From the NCBI RefSeq assembly GCF_027744825.2, contig NC_071349.1, positions 2,294,001 through 2,358,000 of the forward strand: a stretch of DNA of 64,000 nt, written 5' to 3'. This DNA comes from Synchiropus splendidus (taxonomy: Eukaryota > Chordata > Actinopteri > Syngnathiformes > Callionymidae). The position numbers and the translations under genes are program-made. Positions 38,531 to 51,530 of the stretch are shown here, piece after piece. The stretch's first letter is position 1; each line of letters starts with the position of its first letter. Below the pieces are notes generated by a model, which worked only from the letters and a program-made list of their open reading frames with translations, did no database searches and had not been told where the DNA came from.

Positions 38531-39284
38531 AAGCTGTCTGAAGTGTTTTTCGAAAGTTTTCAACATTTTCATGTTTGGTGTTCCTGAATCGACCTTATCT
38601 CCGGCTGAAAACGTGTTTTCTGCATTGTGCCATAACTTTGCAGGGAAGCTTCAGAACATGAAATTTTAACCTCCCATTATAGCAGAAAAGGTCATTCTAG
38701 TAGTTGCACATCAAATCTAAGCTGTCTTGACGTGTTTTTCTAAAGTTATCAACATTTTTATGTTTGGCGTTCCGGAACCCACCTTATCTCAGTCTGAAAA
38801 CGCGTTTTACATATTTTGCCATAACTTTGCAGGGAAGCTTAAGAACATGAAATTTTAACATCCCACTATAGCAGAATGGGTCTTTCTTGTAGTTGCACAT
38901 CAAATCTTAGCTGTCTGAAGTGTTTTTCTAAAGTTCTCAACATTTTTATGTTTGGCGTTTCGGAATCGACCTTATCTCCGGCTGAAAACGTGTTTTCTGC
39001 ATTGTGACATAACTTTGCAGGGAAGCTTCAGAACATGAAATTTTAACCTCCCATTACAGCAGGAAAGGTCATTCTAGTAGTTGCACATCAAATCTGAGCT
39101 GTCTTGAAGTGTTTTTCTAAAGTTATCAACATTTTTATGTTTGGCGTTCCGGAACCCACCTTATCTCAGTCTGAAAACGCGTTTTACATATTTTGCCATA
39201 ACTTTGCAGGGAAGCATAAGAACATGACATTTTAACATCCCACTATAGCAGAAATGGTCTTTCTAGTAGTTGCACATCAAATCT
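38531..39284. repeat. Block with hybrid monomers
   Basis: There are four monomers, 754 bp including two of 189 bp. The first starts as type S (GAAAGTTTTCAACATTTTCATG, GGTGTTCCTGAATCG) and ends as type V (CTCCGGCTG, AACGTG, CATTATAG). The third starts as U (AAGTTCTCAAC) and continues as V (TTTCGGAATCG, CTCCGG). Both are followed by type W. The switches lie in the middle of monomers, within identical sequence such as GAATCGACCTTATCTC. Confidence 0.8.
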
Positions 39285-41164
39285 AAGCTGTCTGAAGTGT
39301 TTTTCCAAAGTTATCAACATTTTTATGTTTGGCGTTCTGGAACCCACCTAATCTCAGGCTGAAAACGCGTTTTCTGCATTGTGCCATAACTTTTCAGGGA
39401 AGGTTCAGAACGTGAAATGTTCGCCTCCCACTATAGCAGATAGGGTCTTTCTAGTATTTGCACATCAAATCTAAGCTGTCTGAAGTGTTTTTCCAAAGTT
39501 ATCAACATTTTTATGTTTGGCGTTCTGGAACCCACCTTAGCTCAAGCTGAAAACGCGTTTTCTGCATTGTGCCATAACTATTCAGGGAAGCTTCAGAACA
39601 TGAAATGGTCGCCTCCCACTATAGCAGATAGGGTCTTTCTAGTATTTGCACATCAAATCTAAGCTGTCTGAAGTGGTTTTCCAAAGTTATCAACATTTTT
39701 ATGTTTGGCGTTCTGGAACCCACCTTATCTCAAGCTGAAAACGCGTTTTCTTCATTGTGCCATAACTTTGCAGGGAAGCTTCAGAACATGAAAATTTCAC
39801 CTCCCACAATAGCAGAAAGGGTCTTTCTAGTAGATGCACATCAAATCTAAGCTGTCTGAAGTGTTTTTCCAAAGTTATCAACATTTTTATGTTTGGCGTT
39901 CCGGAATCGACCTTATCTCAGGCTGAAAACGCGTTTTCTGCATTGTGCCATAACTTTGCAGGGAAGCTTCAGAACATGAAATTTTAACCTCCTGCTATAG
40001 CAGAAATGGTCTTTCTAGTAGTTGCACATCAAATCTAAGCTGTCTGAAGTGTTTTTCGAAAGTTTTCAACATTTATATGTTTGGTGTTCCTGAATCGACC
40101 TTATCTCAGGCCGAAAACGCGTTTTCTGCATTGTGCCATAACTTTGCAGGGAAGCTTCAGGACATAAAAATTTCACCTCCCACTATAGCAGAAAGGGTCT
40201 TTCTAGTAGATGCACATCAAATCTAAGCTGTCTGAAGTGTTTTTCCAAAGTTATCATCATTATTATGTTTGGCGTTCCGGAACCCACCTAATCTCAGGCT
40301 GAAAACGCGTTTTCTGCATTGTGCCATAACTTTTCAGGGAAGGTTCAGAACGTGAAATGTTCGCCTCCCACTATAGCAGATAGGGTCTTTCTAGTATTTG
40401 CACATCAAATCTAAGCTGTCTGAAGTGTTTTTCCAAAGTTATCAACATTTTTATGTTTGGCGTTCTGGAACCCACCTTAGCTCAAGCTGAAAATGCGTTT
40501 TCTGCATTGTGCCATAACTATTCAGGGAAGCTTCAGAACATGAAATGGTCGCCTCCCACTATAGCAGATAGGGTCTTTCTAGTATTTGCACATCAAATCT
40601 AAGCTGTCTGAAGTGTTTTTCGAAAGTTTTCAACATTTTTATGTTTGGTGTTCCTGAATCGACCTTATCTCAGGCCGAAAACGCGTTTTCTGCATTGTGC
40701 CATAACTTTGCAGGGAAGCTTCAGAACATGAAAATTTCACCTCCCACAATAGCAGAAAGGGTCTTTCTAGTAGATGCACATCAAATCTAAGCTGTCTGAA
40801 GTGTTTTTCCAAAGTTATCAACATTTTTATGTTTGGCGTTCCGGAATAGACCTTATCTCAGGCTGAAAACGCGTTTTCTGCATTGTGCCATAACTTTGCA
40901 GGGAAGCTTCAGAACATGAAATTTTAACCACCCACTATAGCAGAAATGGTCTTTCTAGTAGTTGCACATAAAATCTAAGCTGTCTGAAGTGTTTTTCGAA
41001 AGTTTTCAACATTTTTATGTTTGGTGTTCCTGAATCGACCTTATCTCAGGCCGAAAACGCGTTTCCTGCATTGTGCCATAACTTTGCAGGGAAGCTTCAG
41101 AACATGAAATTTTAACCACCCACTATAGCAGAAATGGTCTTTCTAGTAGTTGCACATCAAATCT
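39285..41164. repeat. 940-bp five-monomer tandem duplication (39285-40224, 40225-41164)
   Basis: The P monomer marker AACCCACCTA recurs at 39341 and 40281, exactly 940 bp apart (5 x 188). The Q monomers match closely, including AAATGGTCGCC. The third monomer differs (type R in the first copy, type S in the second), so the copies have been edited since. An older relative of P and Q is at 37026-37401. Confidence 0.85.
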
Positions 41165-44100
41165 AAGCTGTCTGAAGTGTTTTTCGAAAGTTTTCAACAT
41201 TTTTATGTTTGGTGTTCCTGAATCGACCTTATCTCAGGCCGAAAACGCGTTTTCTGCATTGTGCCATAACTTTGCAGGGAAGCTTCAGAAAATGAAATTT
41301 TAACCTCCCACTATAGCAGAAAGGGTCTTTCTAGTAGTTGCACATCAAATCTAAGCTGTCGAAAGTGTTTTTCCAAGGTTATCAACATTTTTATGTTTGG
41401 CGTTTCGGAATCGACCTTATCTCCGGCTGAAAACGTGTTTTCTGCATTGTGCCATAACTTTGCAGGGAAGCTTCAGAACATGAAATTTTAACCTCCCATT
41501 ATAGCAGAAAAGGTCATTCTAGTAGTTGCACATCAAATCTAAGCTGTCTTGAAGTGTTTTTCTAAAGTTATCAACATTTTTATGTTTGGCGTTCCGGAAC
41601 CCACCTTATCTCAGTCTGAAAACGCGTTTTACATATTTTGCCATAACTTTGCAGGGAAGCTTAAGAACATGAAATTTTAACCTCCCATTATAGCAGAAAA
41701 GGTCATTCTAGTAGTTGCACATCAAATCTAAGCTGTCTTGAAGTGTTTTTCTAAAGTTATCAACATTTTTATGTTTGGCGTTCCGGAACCCACCTTATCT
41801 CAGTCTGAAAACGCGTTTTACATATTTTGCCATAACTTTGCAGGGAAGCTTAAGAACATGAAATTTTAACATCCCACTATAGCAGAAATGGTCTTTCTAG
41901 TAGTTGCACATCAAATCTAAGCTGTCTGAAGTGTTTTTCCAAAGTTATCAACATTTTTATGTTTGGCGTTCCGGAATCGACCTTATCTCAGGCTGAAAAC
42001 GCGTTTTTTGCATTGTGCCATAACTTTGCAGGGAAGCTTCAGAACATGAAATTTTAACCTCCCACTATAGCAGAAATGGTCTTTCTAGTAGATGCACATC
42101 AAATCTAAGCTGTCTGAAGTGTTTTTCGAAAGTTTTCAACATTTTTATGTTTGGTGTTCCTGAATCGACCTTATCTCAGGCCGAAAACGCGTTTTCTGCA
42201 TTGTGCCATAACTTTGCAGGGAAGCTTCAGAAAATGAAAATTTCACCTCCCACTATAGCAGAAAGGGTCTTTCTAGTAGTTGCACATCAAATCTTAGCTG
42301 TCTGAAGTGTTTTTCTAAAGTTCTCAACATTTTTATGTTTGGCGTTCTGAAATCAACCTCATCTCAGGCTGAAAACGCGTTTAACGCATTGTGCCATAAC
42401 TTTGCAGGGAAGCTTCAGAAAATGAAATTTTAACCTCCCACTATAGCAGAAAGGGTCTTTCTAGTAGTTGCACATCAAATCTAAGCTGTCGAAAGTGTTT
42501 TTCCAAAGTTATCAACATTTTTATGTTTGGCGTTTCGGAATCGACCTTATCTCCGGCTGAAAACGTGTTTTCTGCATTGTGCCATAACTTTGCAGGGAAG
42601 CTTCAGAACATGAAATTTTAACCTCCCATTATAGCAGAAAAGGTCATTCTAGTAGTTGCACATCAAATCTAAGCTGTCTTGAAGTGTTTTTCTAAAGTTA
42701 TCAACATTTTTATGTTTGGCGTTCCGGAACCCACCTTATCTCAGTCTGAAAACGCGTTTTACATATTTTGCCATAACTTTGCAGGGAAGCTTAAGAACAT
42801 GAAATTTTAACATCCCACTATAGCAGAAATGGTCTTTCTAGTAGTTGCACATCAAATCTAAGCTGTCTGAAGTGTTTTTCCAAAGTTATCAACATTCTTA
42901 TGTTTGGCGTTCCGGAATCAACCTTATCTCAGGCTGAAAACGCGTTTTACGCATTGTGCCATAACTTTGCAGGGAAGCTTCAGAACATGAAATGTTCGCC
43001 TCCCACTATAGCAGATAGGGTCTTTCTAGTAGATGCACATCAAATCTAAGCTGTCTGAAGTGTTTTTCCAAAGTTATCAACATTTTTATGTTTGGCGTTC
43101 CGGAATCGACCTTATCTCAGGCTGAAAACGCGTTTTCTGCATTGTGCCATAACTTTGCAGGGAAGCTTCAGAACATGAAATTTTAACCTCCCACTATAGC
43201 AGAAATGGTCTTTCTAGTAGTTGCACATCAAATCTAAGCTGTCTGAAGTGTTTTTCGAAAGTTTTCAACATTTTTATGTTTGGTGTTCCTGAATCGACCT
43301 TATCTCAGGCCGAAAACGCGTTTTCTGCATTGTGCCATAACTTTGCAGGGAAGCTTCAGAACTTGAAAATTTCACCTCCCACTATAGCAGAAAGGGTCTT
43401 TCTAGTAGATGCACATCAAATCTAAGCTGTCTGAAGTGTTTTTCCAAAGTTATCAACATTTTTATGTTTGGCGTTCCGGAATCGACCTTATCTCAGGCTG
43501 AAAACGCGTTTTCTGCATTGTGCCATAACTTTGCAGGGAAGCTTCAGAACATGAAATTTTAACCTCCCACTAAAGCAGAATGGGTCTTTCTAGTAGTTGC
43601 ACATCAAATCTTAGCTGTCTGAAGTGTTTTTCTAAAGTTCTCAACATTTTTATGTTTGGCGTTCTGAAATCAACCTCATCTCAGGCTGAAAACGCGTTTA
43701 ACGCATTGTGCCATAACTTTGCAGGGAAGCTTCAGAAAATGAAATTTTAACCTCCCACTATAGCAGAAAGGGTCTTTCTAGTAGTTGCACATCAAATCTA
43801 AGCTGTCGAAAGTGTTTTTCAAAGTTATCAACATTTTTATGTTTGGCGTTTCGGAATCGACCTTATCTCCGGCTGAAAACGTGTTTTCTGCATTGTGCCA
43901 TAACTTTGCAGGGAAGCTTCAGAACATGAAATTTTAACCTCCCATTATAGCAGAAAAGGTCATTCTAGTAGTTGCACATCAAATCTAAGCTGTCTTGAAG
44001 TGTTTTTCTAAAGTTATCAACATTTTTATGTTTGGCGTTCCGGAACCCACCTAATCTCAGTCTGAAAACGCGTTTTACATATTATGCCATAACTTTGCAG

Positions 44101-44175
44101 GGAAGCTTAAGAACATGAAATTTTAACCTCCCATTATAGCAGAAAAGGTCATTCTAGTAGTTGCACATCAAATCT

Positions 44176-47100
44176 AAGCTGTCTTGAAGGGTTTTTCTAA
44201 AGTTATCAACATTTTTATATTTGGCGTTCCGGAACCCACCTTATCTCAGGCTGAAAACGCGTTTTCTGCATTGTGCCATAACTTTGCAGGGAGACTTCAG
44301 AACATGAAATTTTCTCCTCCCACTATAGCAGAATGGGTATTTCTAGTAGTTGCACATCAAATCTAAGCTGTCTGAAGTTTTTTTCCAAGGTTATCAACAT
44401 TTTTATGTTTGGCGTTCTGGAACCCACCTTATCTCAAGCTGAAAACGCGTTTTCTGCATTGTGCCATAACTTTTCAGGGAAGCTTCAGAACATGAAATGT
44501 TCGCCTCCCACTATAGCAGATAGGGTCTTTCTAGTATTTGCACATCAAATCTAAGCTGTCTGAAGTGTTTTTCCAAAGTTATCAACATTTTTATGTTTGG
44601 CGTTCTGGAACCCACCTCATCTCAAGCTGAAAACGCGTTTTCTGCATTGTGCCATAACTTTGCAGGGAGACTTCAGAACATGAAAATTTCACCTCCGACT
44701 ATCGCAGAAAGGGTCTTTCTAGTAGATGCACATCAAATCTAAGCTGTCTGAAGTGTTTTCCCAAAGTTATCAACATTTTTATGTTTGCCGTTCCGGAATC
44801 AACCTCATCTCAGGCTGAAAACGCGTTTAACGCATTGTGCCATAACTTTGCAGGGAAGCTTCAGAAAATGAAATTTTAACTTCCCACTATAGCAGAAAGG
44901 GTCTTTCTAGTAGTTGCACATCAAATCTAAGCTGTCTGTAGTGTTTTTCGAAAGTTATCAACATTTTTATGTTTGGCGTTCCGGAACCCCCCTTATCTCA
45001 GGCTGAAAAGGCGTTTTCTGCATTGTGCCATAACTTTGCATGGAAGCTTCAGAACATGAAATTTTCACCTCCCACTATAGCAGAAAGGGTCTTTCTAGTA
45101 GTTGCACATCAAATCTAAGCTGTCTGAAGTGTTTTTCCAAAGTTATCAACATTTTTTTGTTTGGCGTTCCGGAACCCACCATATCTCAGGCTGAAAACAG
45201 GTTTTCTGCATTGTGCCATAATTTTGCAGGGAAGCTTCAGAACATGAAATTTTCACATCCCACTATAGCAGAAAGGGTCTTTCTAGTAGTTGCACATCAA
45301 ATCTAAGCTGTCTGAAGTGCTTTTCGAAAGTTATCAACATTTTTATGTTTGGCGTTCCGGAACCCACCTTATCTCAGGCTGAAAACGCGTTTTCGGCATT
45401 GTGCCATAACTTTGCAGGGAAGCTTCAGAACATGAAATATTCACCTCCCACTATAGCAGAAAGGGTCTTTCTAGTAGTTGCACATCAAATCTAAGCTGTC
45501 TGAAATGTTTTTCCAAAGTTATCAACATTTTTACGTTTGGTGTTCCGGAACCCACCTTATCTCAGGCTGAACACGCGTTTTCTGCATTGTGCTATAACTT
45601 TGCAGGGAATCTTCAGGACATAAAATTTTCACCTCCCACAATAGCCGAAAGGGTCTTTCTAGTAGTTGCACATCAAATCTAAGCTGTCTGAAGTTTTTTT
45701 CCAAGGTTATCAACATTTTTATGTTTGGCGTTGCGGAATCGACCTTATCTTAGGCTGAAAACGCGTTTTACACATTGTGCAATAACTTTGCAGGGAAGCT
45801 TCAGAACATGAAATGTTCACATCCCACTATAGCAGAAAGGGTCTTTCTAGTAGTTGCACATCAAATCTAAGCTATCTGAAGTGTTTTTCCAAAGTTATCA
45901 ACATTTTTATGTTTGGCGTTCCGGAATTGACCTTATCTCAGGATGAAAAATCGTTTTCTGCATTGTTTCATAACTTTGCAGGGAAGCTTCAGAACATGAA
46001 ATTTTCAACTCCCACTATACCAGAAAGGGTCTTTCTAGTAGTTACACATCAAATCTAAGCTGTCTGAAGTGTTTTTCCAAAGTTATGAACATTTTCATGT
46101 TTGGCGTTCGGGAATCAACCATATCTCAGGCAGAAAAGGCGTTTTCTGCATTGAGCCATAACTTTGCAGGGAAGCTTCAGAACATGAAATTTCACCTCCC
46201 ACTATAGCAGAAATGGTCTTTCTAGTAGTTGCACATCAAATCTAAGCTGTCTGAAGTGTTTTTCCAAAGTTATCAACATTCTTATGTTTGGCGTACCGGA
46301 ATCAACCTTATCTCAGGCTGAAAACGCGTTTTACGCATTGTGCCATAACTTTGCAGGGAAGCTTCAGAACATGAAATGTTCGCCTCCCACTATAGCAGAT
46401 AGGGTCTTTCTGGTAGTTGCACATCAAATCTAAGCTGTCTGAAGTGTTGTTCCAAAGTTATCAACATTTTTACGTTTGGTGTTTCGGAAACCACCTTATC
46501 TCAGGCTGAAAACGCGTTTTCTGCATTGTGCCATAACTTCTCAGGGAAGCTTCAGAACATGAAATGTTCACCTCCCACTATAGCAGAGAGGGTCTTTCTA
46601 GTAGTTGCACATCAAATCTAAGCTGTCTGAAGTGTTTTTCCAAAGTTATCAACATTTTTATGTTTGGCGTTCCGGAACCCACCTTATCTCAGTCTGAAAA
46701 CGCGTTTTACATATTTTGCCATAACTTTGCAGGGAAGCTTAAGTACATGAAATTTTAACATCCCACTATAGCAGAAATGGTCTTTCTAGTAGTTGCACAT
46801 CAAATCTAAGCTGTCTGAAGTGTTTTTCCAAAGTTATCAACATTCTTATGTTTGGCGTTCCGGAATCAACCTTATCTCAGGCTGAAAACGCGTTTTACGC
46901 ATTGTGCCATAACTTTGCAGGGAAGCTTCAGAACATGAAATGTTCGCCTCCCACTATAGCAGATAGGGTCTTTCTGGTAGTTGCACATCAAATCTAAGCT
47001 GTCTGAAGTGTTTTTCCAAAGTTATCAACATTTTTATGTTTGGCGTTCTGGAACCCACCTAATCTCAGGCTGAAAACGCGTTTTCTGCATTGTGCCATAA

Positions 47101-47480
47101 CTTTTCAGGGAAGGTTCTGAATATGAAATGTTCGCCTCCCACTATAGCAGATAGGGTCTTTCTAGTATTTGCACATCAAATCTAAGTTGTCTGAAGTGTT
47201 TTTCCAAAGTTATCAACATCGTTATGTTTGGCGTTCTGGAACCCACCTTATCTCAAGCTGAAAACGCGTTTTCTGCATTGTGCCATAACTTTTCAGGGAA
47301 GCTTCTGAACATGAAATGTCCGCCTCCCACTATAGCAGATAGGGTCTTTCTAGTATTTGCACATCAAATCTAAGCTGTCTGAAGTGTTTTTCCAAAGTTA
47401 TCAACATTTTTATGTTTGGCGTTCTGGAACCCACCTTATCTCAAGCTGAAAACGCGTTTTCTACATTGTGCCATATCTTT
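44176..47480. repeat. Domain 4: mostly single diverged monomers
   Basis: About 18 monomers with many private changes and no long period. Two monomers of one type (GGAATCAACC, TTTTACGC, GTTCGCC, CTGGTAG) stand at 46244 and 46808, 564 bp (3 x 188) apart. Single P, Q and W relatives occur around 46.6-47.4 kb. I see nothing but satellite here. Confidence 0.8.
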
Positions 47481-50400
47481 GCAGGGAGACTTCAGAACAG
47501 GAAATTTTCTCCTCCCACTGCAGCAGAAAGGGTATTTCTAGTAGTTGCACATCAAATCTAAGCTGTCGAAAGTGTTTTTCCAAACATATCAACATTTTTA
47601 TGTTTGGCGTTTCGGAATCGACCTTATCTCAAGCTGAAAACGCGTTTTCTGCATTGTGCCATAACTTTGCAGGGAAGCTTCAGAACATGAAATTTTAACC
47701 TCCCACTATAGCAGAATGGGTCTTTCTAGCAGTTGCACATCAAATCTTAGCTGTCTGAAGTGTTTTTTCAAAGTTATCAACATTTTTATGTTTGGCGTTC
47801 CGGAACCCACCTTATCTCAGTCTGAAAACACGTTTTACATATTTTGCCATAACTTTGCAGGGAAGCTTCAGAACATGAAATTTTCACGTCCCACTATAGC
47901 AGAAAGGGTCTTTCTAGTAGTTGCATATCAAATCTAAGCTGTCTGAAGCGTTTTTCGAAAGTTATCAACATTTTTATGTTTAACGTTCCGGAATCGACCT
48001 TATCTCAGGATGAAAAATCGTTTTCTGCATTGTCCCATAACTTTGCAGGGAAGCTTCAGAACATGAAATGTTCACCTCCCACTATAGCAGAAAGGGTCTT
48101 TCTAGTAGTTGCACATCAAATCTAAGCTGTCTGTAGTGTTTTTCGAAAGTTATCAACATTTTTATGTTTGGCGTTCCGGAATCGACCTTATCTCAGGCTG
48201 AAAACGCGTTTTCTGCATTGTGCCATAACTTTGCAGGGAAGCTTCAGAACATGAAATTTTAACCTCCCACTGTAGCAGAAACGGTCTTTCCAGTAGTTGC
48301 ACATCAAATCTAAGCTGTCTGAAGTGTTTTTCGAAAGTTTTCAACATTTTTATGTTTGGTGTTCCTGAATCGACCTTATCTCAGGCTGAAAACGCGTTTA
48401 ACGCATTGTTTCATAACTTTGCAGGGACGCTTCAGAACATGAAATGTTCACCTCCCACTATAGCAGAAAGGGTCTATCTAGCAGTTGCACATCAAATCTA
48501 AGCTGTCTGAAGTGTTTTTCGAAAGTTATCAACATTGTTATGTTTGGCATTCCAGAATCAATCTAATCTCAGGCTGAAAACGAGTTGTCTGCATTGTGCC
48601 ATAACTTTGCATGGAAGCTTCAGAACATGAAATTTTCACCTCCCACTATAGCAGAAAGGGTCTTTCTAGTAGTTTCACATCAAATCTAAGCTGTCTGAAG
48701 TGTTTTTCGAAAGTTATCAACATTTTTACGTTTGGCGTTGCGGAATCGACTTTATCTCAGGATGAAAAATCGTTTTATGCATTGTCCCATAACTTTGCAG
48801 GGAAGCTTCAGAACATGAAATTGTCACCTCCCACTATAGCAGAAAGGGTCTTTCTAGTAGTTGCACATCAAATCTAAGCTGTGTGAAGTGTTTTTCAAAA
48901 GTTATGAACATTTTTATGTTTCGCGTTCCGTAATCGACCTTATCTCAGGATGAAAAATCGTTTTCTGCTTTGTCCCATTACTTTCCATGGGAAGCTTCAG
49001 AACATGAAATTTTGACGTCCCACTATAGCAGAAAGGGTCTTTCTAGTAGTTGCACATCAAATGTAAGCTGTCTGAAGTGTTTTTCGAAAGTTATCAACAT
49101 TTTTATGTTTGGCGTTCCGGAATCGACCTTATCTCAGGCTGAAAACGCGTTTTACGCATTGTGCCATAACTTTGCAGGGAAGCTTCAGAACATGAAATTT
49201 TCACGTCCCACTATAGCAGAAAGGGTCTTTCTAGTAGTTGCATATCAAATCTAAGCTGTCTGAAGCGTTTTTCGAAAGTTATCAACATTTTTATGTTTAA
49301 CGTTCCGGAATCGATCTTATCTCAGGCTGAAAACGAGTTGTCTGCATTGTGCCATAACTTTGCATGGAAGCTTCAGAACATGAAATTTTCACCTCCCACT
49401 ATAGCAGAAAGGGTCTTTCTAGTAGTTGCACATCAAATCTAAGCTGTCTGAAGTGTTTTTCGAAAGTTATCAACATTTTTATGTTTGGCGTTCCGGAATC
49501 GACCTTATCTCAGGCTGAAAACGCGTTTTACGCATTGTGCCATAACTTTGCAGGAAAGCTTCAGAAAATGAAATTTTCACCTCCCACTATAGCAGAAAGG
49601 GTCTTTCTCGTACTTGCACATTAAATCTAAGCTGTCAGAAGTGTTTTTCGAAAGTTATCAACATTTTTACGTTTGGCGTTCCGGAATCGACTTTATCTCA
49701 GGATGAAAAATCGTTTTCTGTATTGTCCCATAACTTTGCAGGGAAGCTTCAGAACATGAAATTTTCACCTCCCAGTATAGCAGAAAGGGTCTTTCTAGTA
49801 GTTGCACATCAAATCTAAGCTGTCTGAAGTGTTTTTCGAAAGATATGAACATTTTTATGTTTCGCGTTCCGTAATCAACCTTATCTCAGGATGAAAAATC
49901 GTTTTCTGCATTGTCCCATAACTTTCCATGGGAAGCTTCAGAACATGAAATTTTGACCTCCCACTATCACAGAAAGGGTCTTTCTAGTACTTGCACATCA
50001 AATCTAAGCTGTCTGAAGTGTTTTTCCAAAGTGATCAACATTTTTACGTTTGCCGTTTCGGAACCCACCTTATCTCAGGCTGAAAACGCGTTTTCTGCAT
50101 TGTCCCATAACTTTCCAGGGAAGCTTTACAACATGAAATTTTGACCTCCGACTATAGCAGAAAGGGTCTTTATCAACATTTTTATGTTTGGCGTTCCAGA
50201 ATCGACCTTATCTCAGGCTGAAAACGCGTTTTACGCATTGTGCCATAACTTTGCAGGGAAGCTTCGGAAAATGAAATTTTCACCTCCCACTAAAGCAGAA
50301 AGGATCTTTCTAGTAGTTGCACATCAAATCTAAGCTGTCTGAAGTGTTTTTCGAAAGTTATCAACATTTTTATGTATGGCGTTCCGGAATCAACCTTATC

Positions 50401-50773
50401 TCAGGCTGAAAACGCGTTTTACGCATTGTGCCATAACTTTGCAGGGAACCTTTAGAACATGAATTTTTCACCTCCCACTATAGCAGAAAGGGTCTTTCTC
50501 GGAGTTGCACATCAAATCTAAGCTGTCTGAAGTGTTTTTCCAAAGTTATCAACATTTTTATGTTTGGCGTTCTGGAATCAACCTTATCTCAGGCTGAAAA
50601 CGCATTTTCTGCATTGTGCCATAACTTTGCAAGGAAGCTTCAGAACATGAAATTTTCACCTCCCACTATAGCAGAAAGGGTCTTTCTAGTAGTTGCACGT
50701 CAGATCTAAGCTGTCTGAAGTGTTTTTCGAAAGTTATCAACATTTTTATGTTTGGCGTTTCGGAACCCACCTT
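47481..50773. repeat. Segmental repeat, first copy (partner 60441-63912)
   Basis: The order of distinctive monomers is shared with 60.44-63.91 kb: CAAACATATCAAC, a T-rich TGTTTTTTCAAAG type, GCATATCAAATC, TTTAACGTTCC, TATGTTTCGCG with CCATTACTTTCCATGGG, and CGAGTTGTC. The offset is 12,960 bp to about 49.08 kb and 13,149 bp beyond. The match fails at the left edge near 47480 and ends at 50773, where this copy has a truncated monomer and the partner does not. Most monomers in this block read CGAAAG instead of CCAAAG at monomer positions 21-26. Confidence 0.88.
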
Positions 50774-51530
50774 CTTTCTAGTAGTTGCACATCAAATCTA
50801 AGCAGTCTGAAGTGTTTTTCGAAAGTTATCTACATTTTTATGTTTGGCGTTCCAGAATCGACCTTATCTCAGGCTGAAAACGCGTTGTCTGCATTGTGCC
50901 ATAACTTTGCATGGAAGCTTCCGAACATGAAATTTTCACCTCCCACTATAGCAGAAAGGGTCTTTCTAGTACTTGCACATTAAATCTAAGCTGTCAGAAG
51001 TGTTTTTCGAAAGTTATCAACATTTTTACGTTTGGCGTTCCGGAATCGACTTTATCTCAGGATGAAAAATCGTTTTCTGTATTGTCCCATAACTTTGCAG
51101 GGAAGCTTCAGAACATGAAATTTTCACCTCCCACTATAGCAGAAAGGGTCTTTCTAGTAGTTGCACATCAAATCTAAGCTGTCTGAAGTGTTTTTCGAAA
51201 GATCTGAACATTTTTATGTTTCGCGTTCCGTAATCAACCTTATCTCAGGATGAAAAATCGTTTTCTGCATTGTCCCATAACTTTCCATGGGAAGCTTCAG
51301 AACATGAAATTTTGACCTCCCACTATCACAGAAAGGGTCTTTCTAGTACTTGCACATCAAATCTAAGCTGTCTGAAGTGTTTTTCCAAAGTGATCAACAT
51401 TTTTACGTTTGCCGTTTCGGAACCCACCTTATCTCAGGCTGAAAACGCGTTTTCTGCATTGTCCCATAACTTTCCAGGGAAGCTTTACAACATGAAATTT
51501 TGACCTCCGACTATAGCAGAAAGGGTCTTT
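50172..51530. repeat. Unit A, first copy (1,359 bp)
   Basis: The unit runs between two GTCTTT|ATCAAC junctions. Its length equals six full monomers plus 138 and 92 bp plus one extra base (CCATGGG). Markers are GCTTCGGAAAATG, ATGTATGGCG, GCACGTCAGATC, the 92-bp truncated monomer, GCGTTGTCTGC and CACATTAAATC. The second copy is 52798-54156. One visible difference is GATCTGAAC here (near 51202) versus GATATGAAC. Confidence 0.88.

Larger units (their letters stand above)
35333..44175. repeat. Domain 3: shuffled cassettes of about eight monomer types
   Basis: I sorted monomers by markers: P (CCTAATCTC, GAACGTG), Q (TTAGCTCAAGC, CTATTCAGG), R (TTCTTCATTG), S (GGTGTTCCTG, GGCCG), T (CCGGAATCG, TTTTAACC), U (AAGTTCTCAAC, TTTAACGC), V (GTCGAAAGTG, CGTGTTTT) and W (189 bp, TCTTGA, TTTTACATATTTT). 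The order is partly conserved but shuffled. From 37026 it reads P Q R S T U V W; from 39285 P Q R T S; from 40225 P Q S T S; from 42107 S U V W; from 43236 S T U V W. Types S, U, V and W are relatives of monomers in the core units and their tail. Confidence 0.8.
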
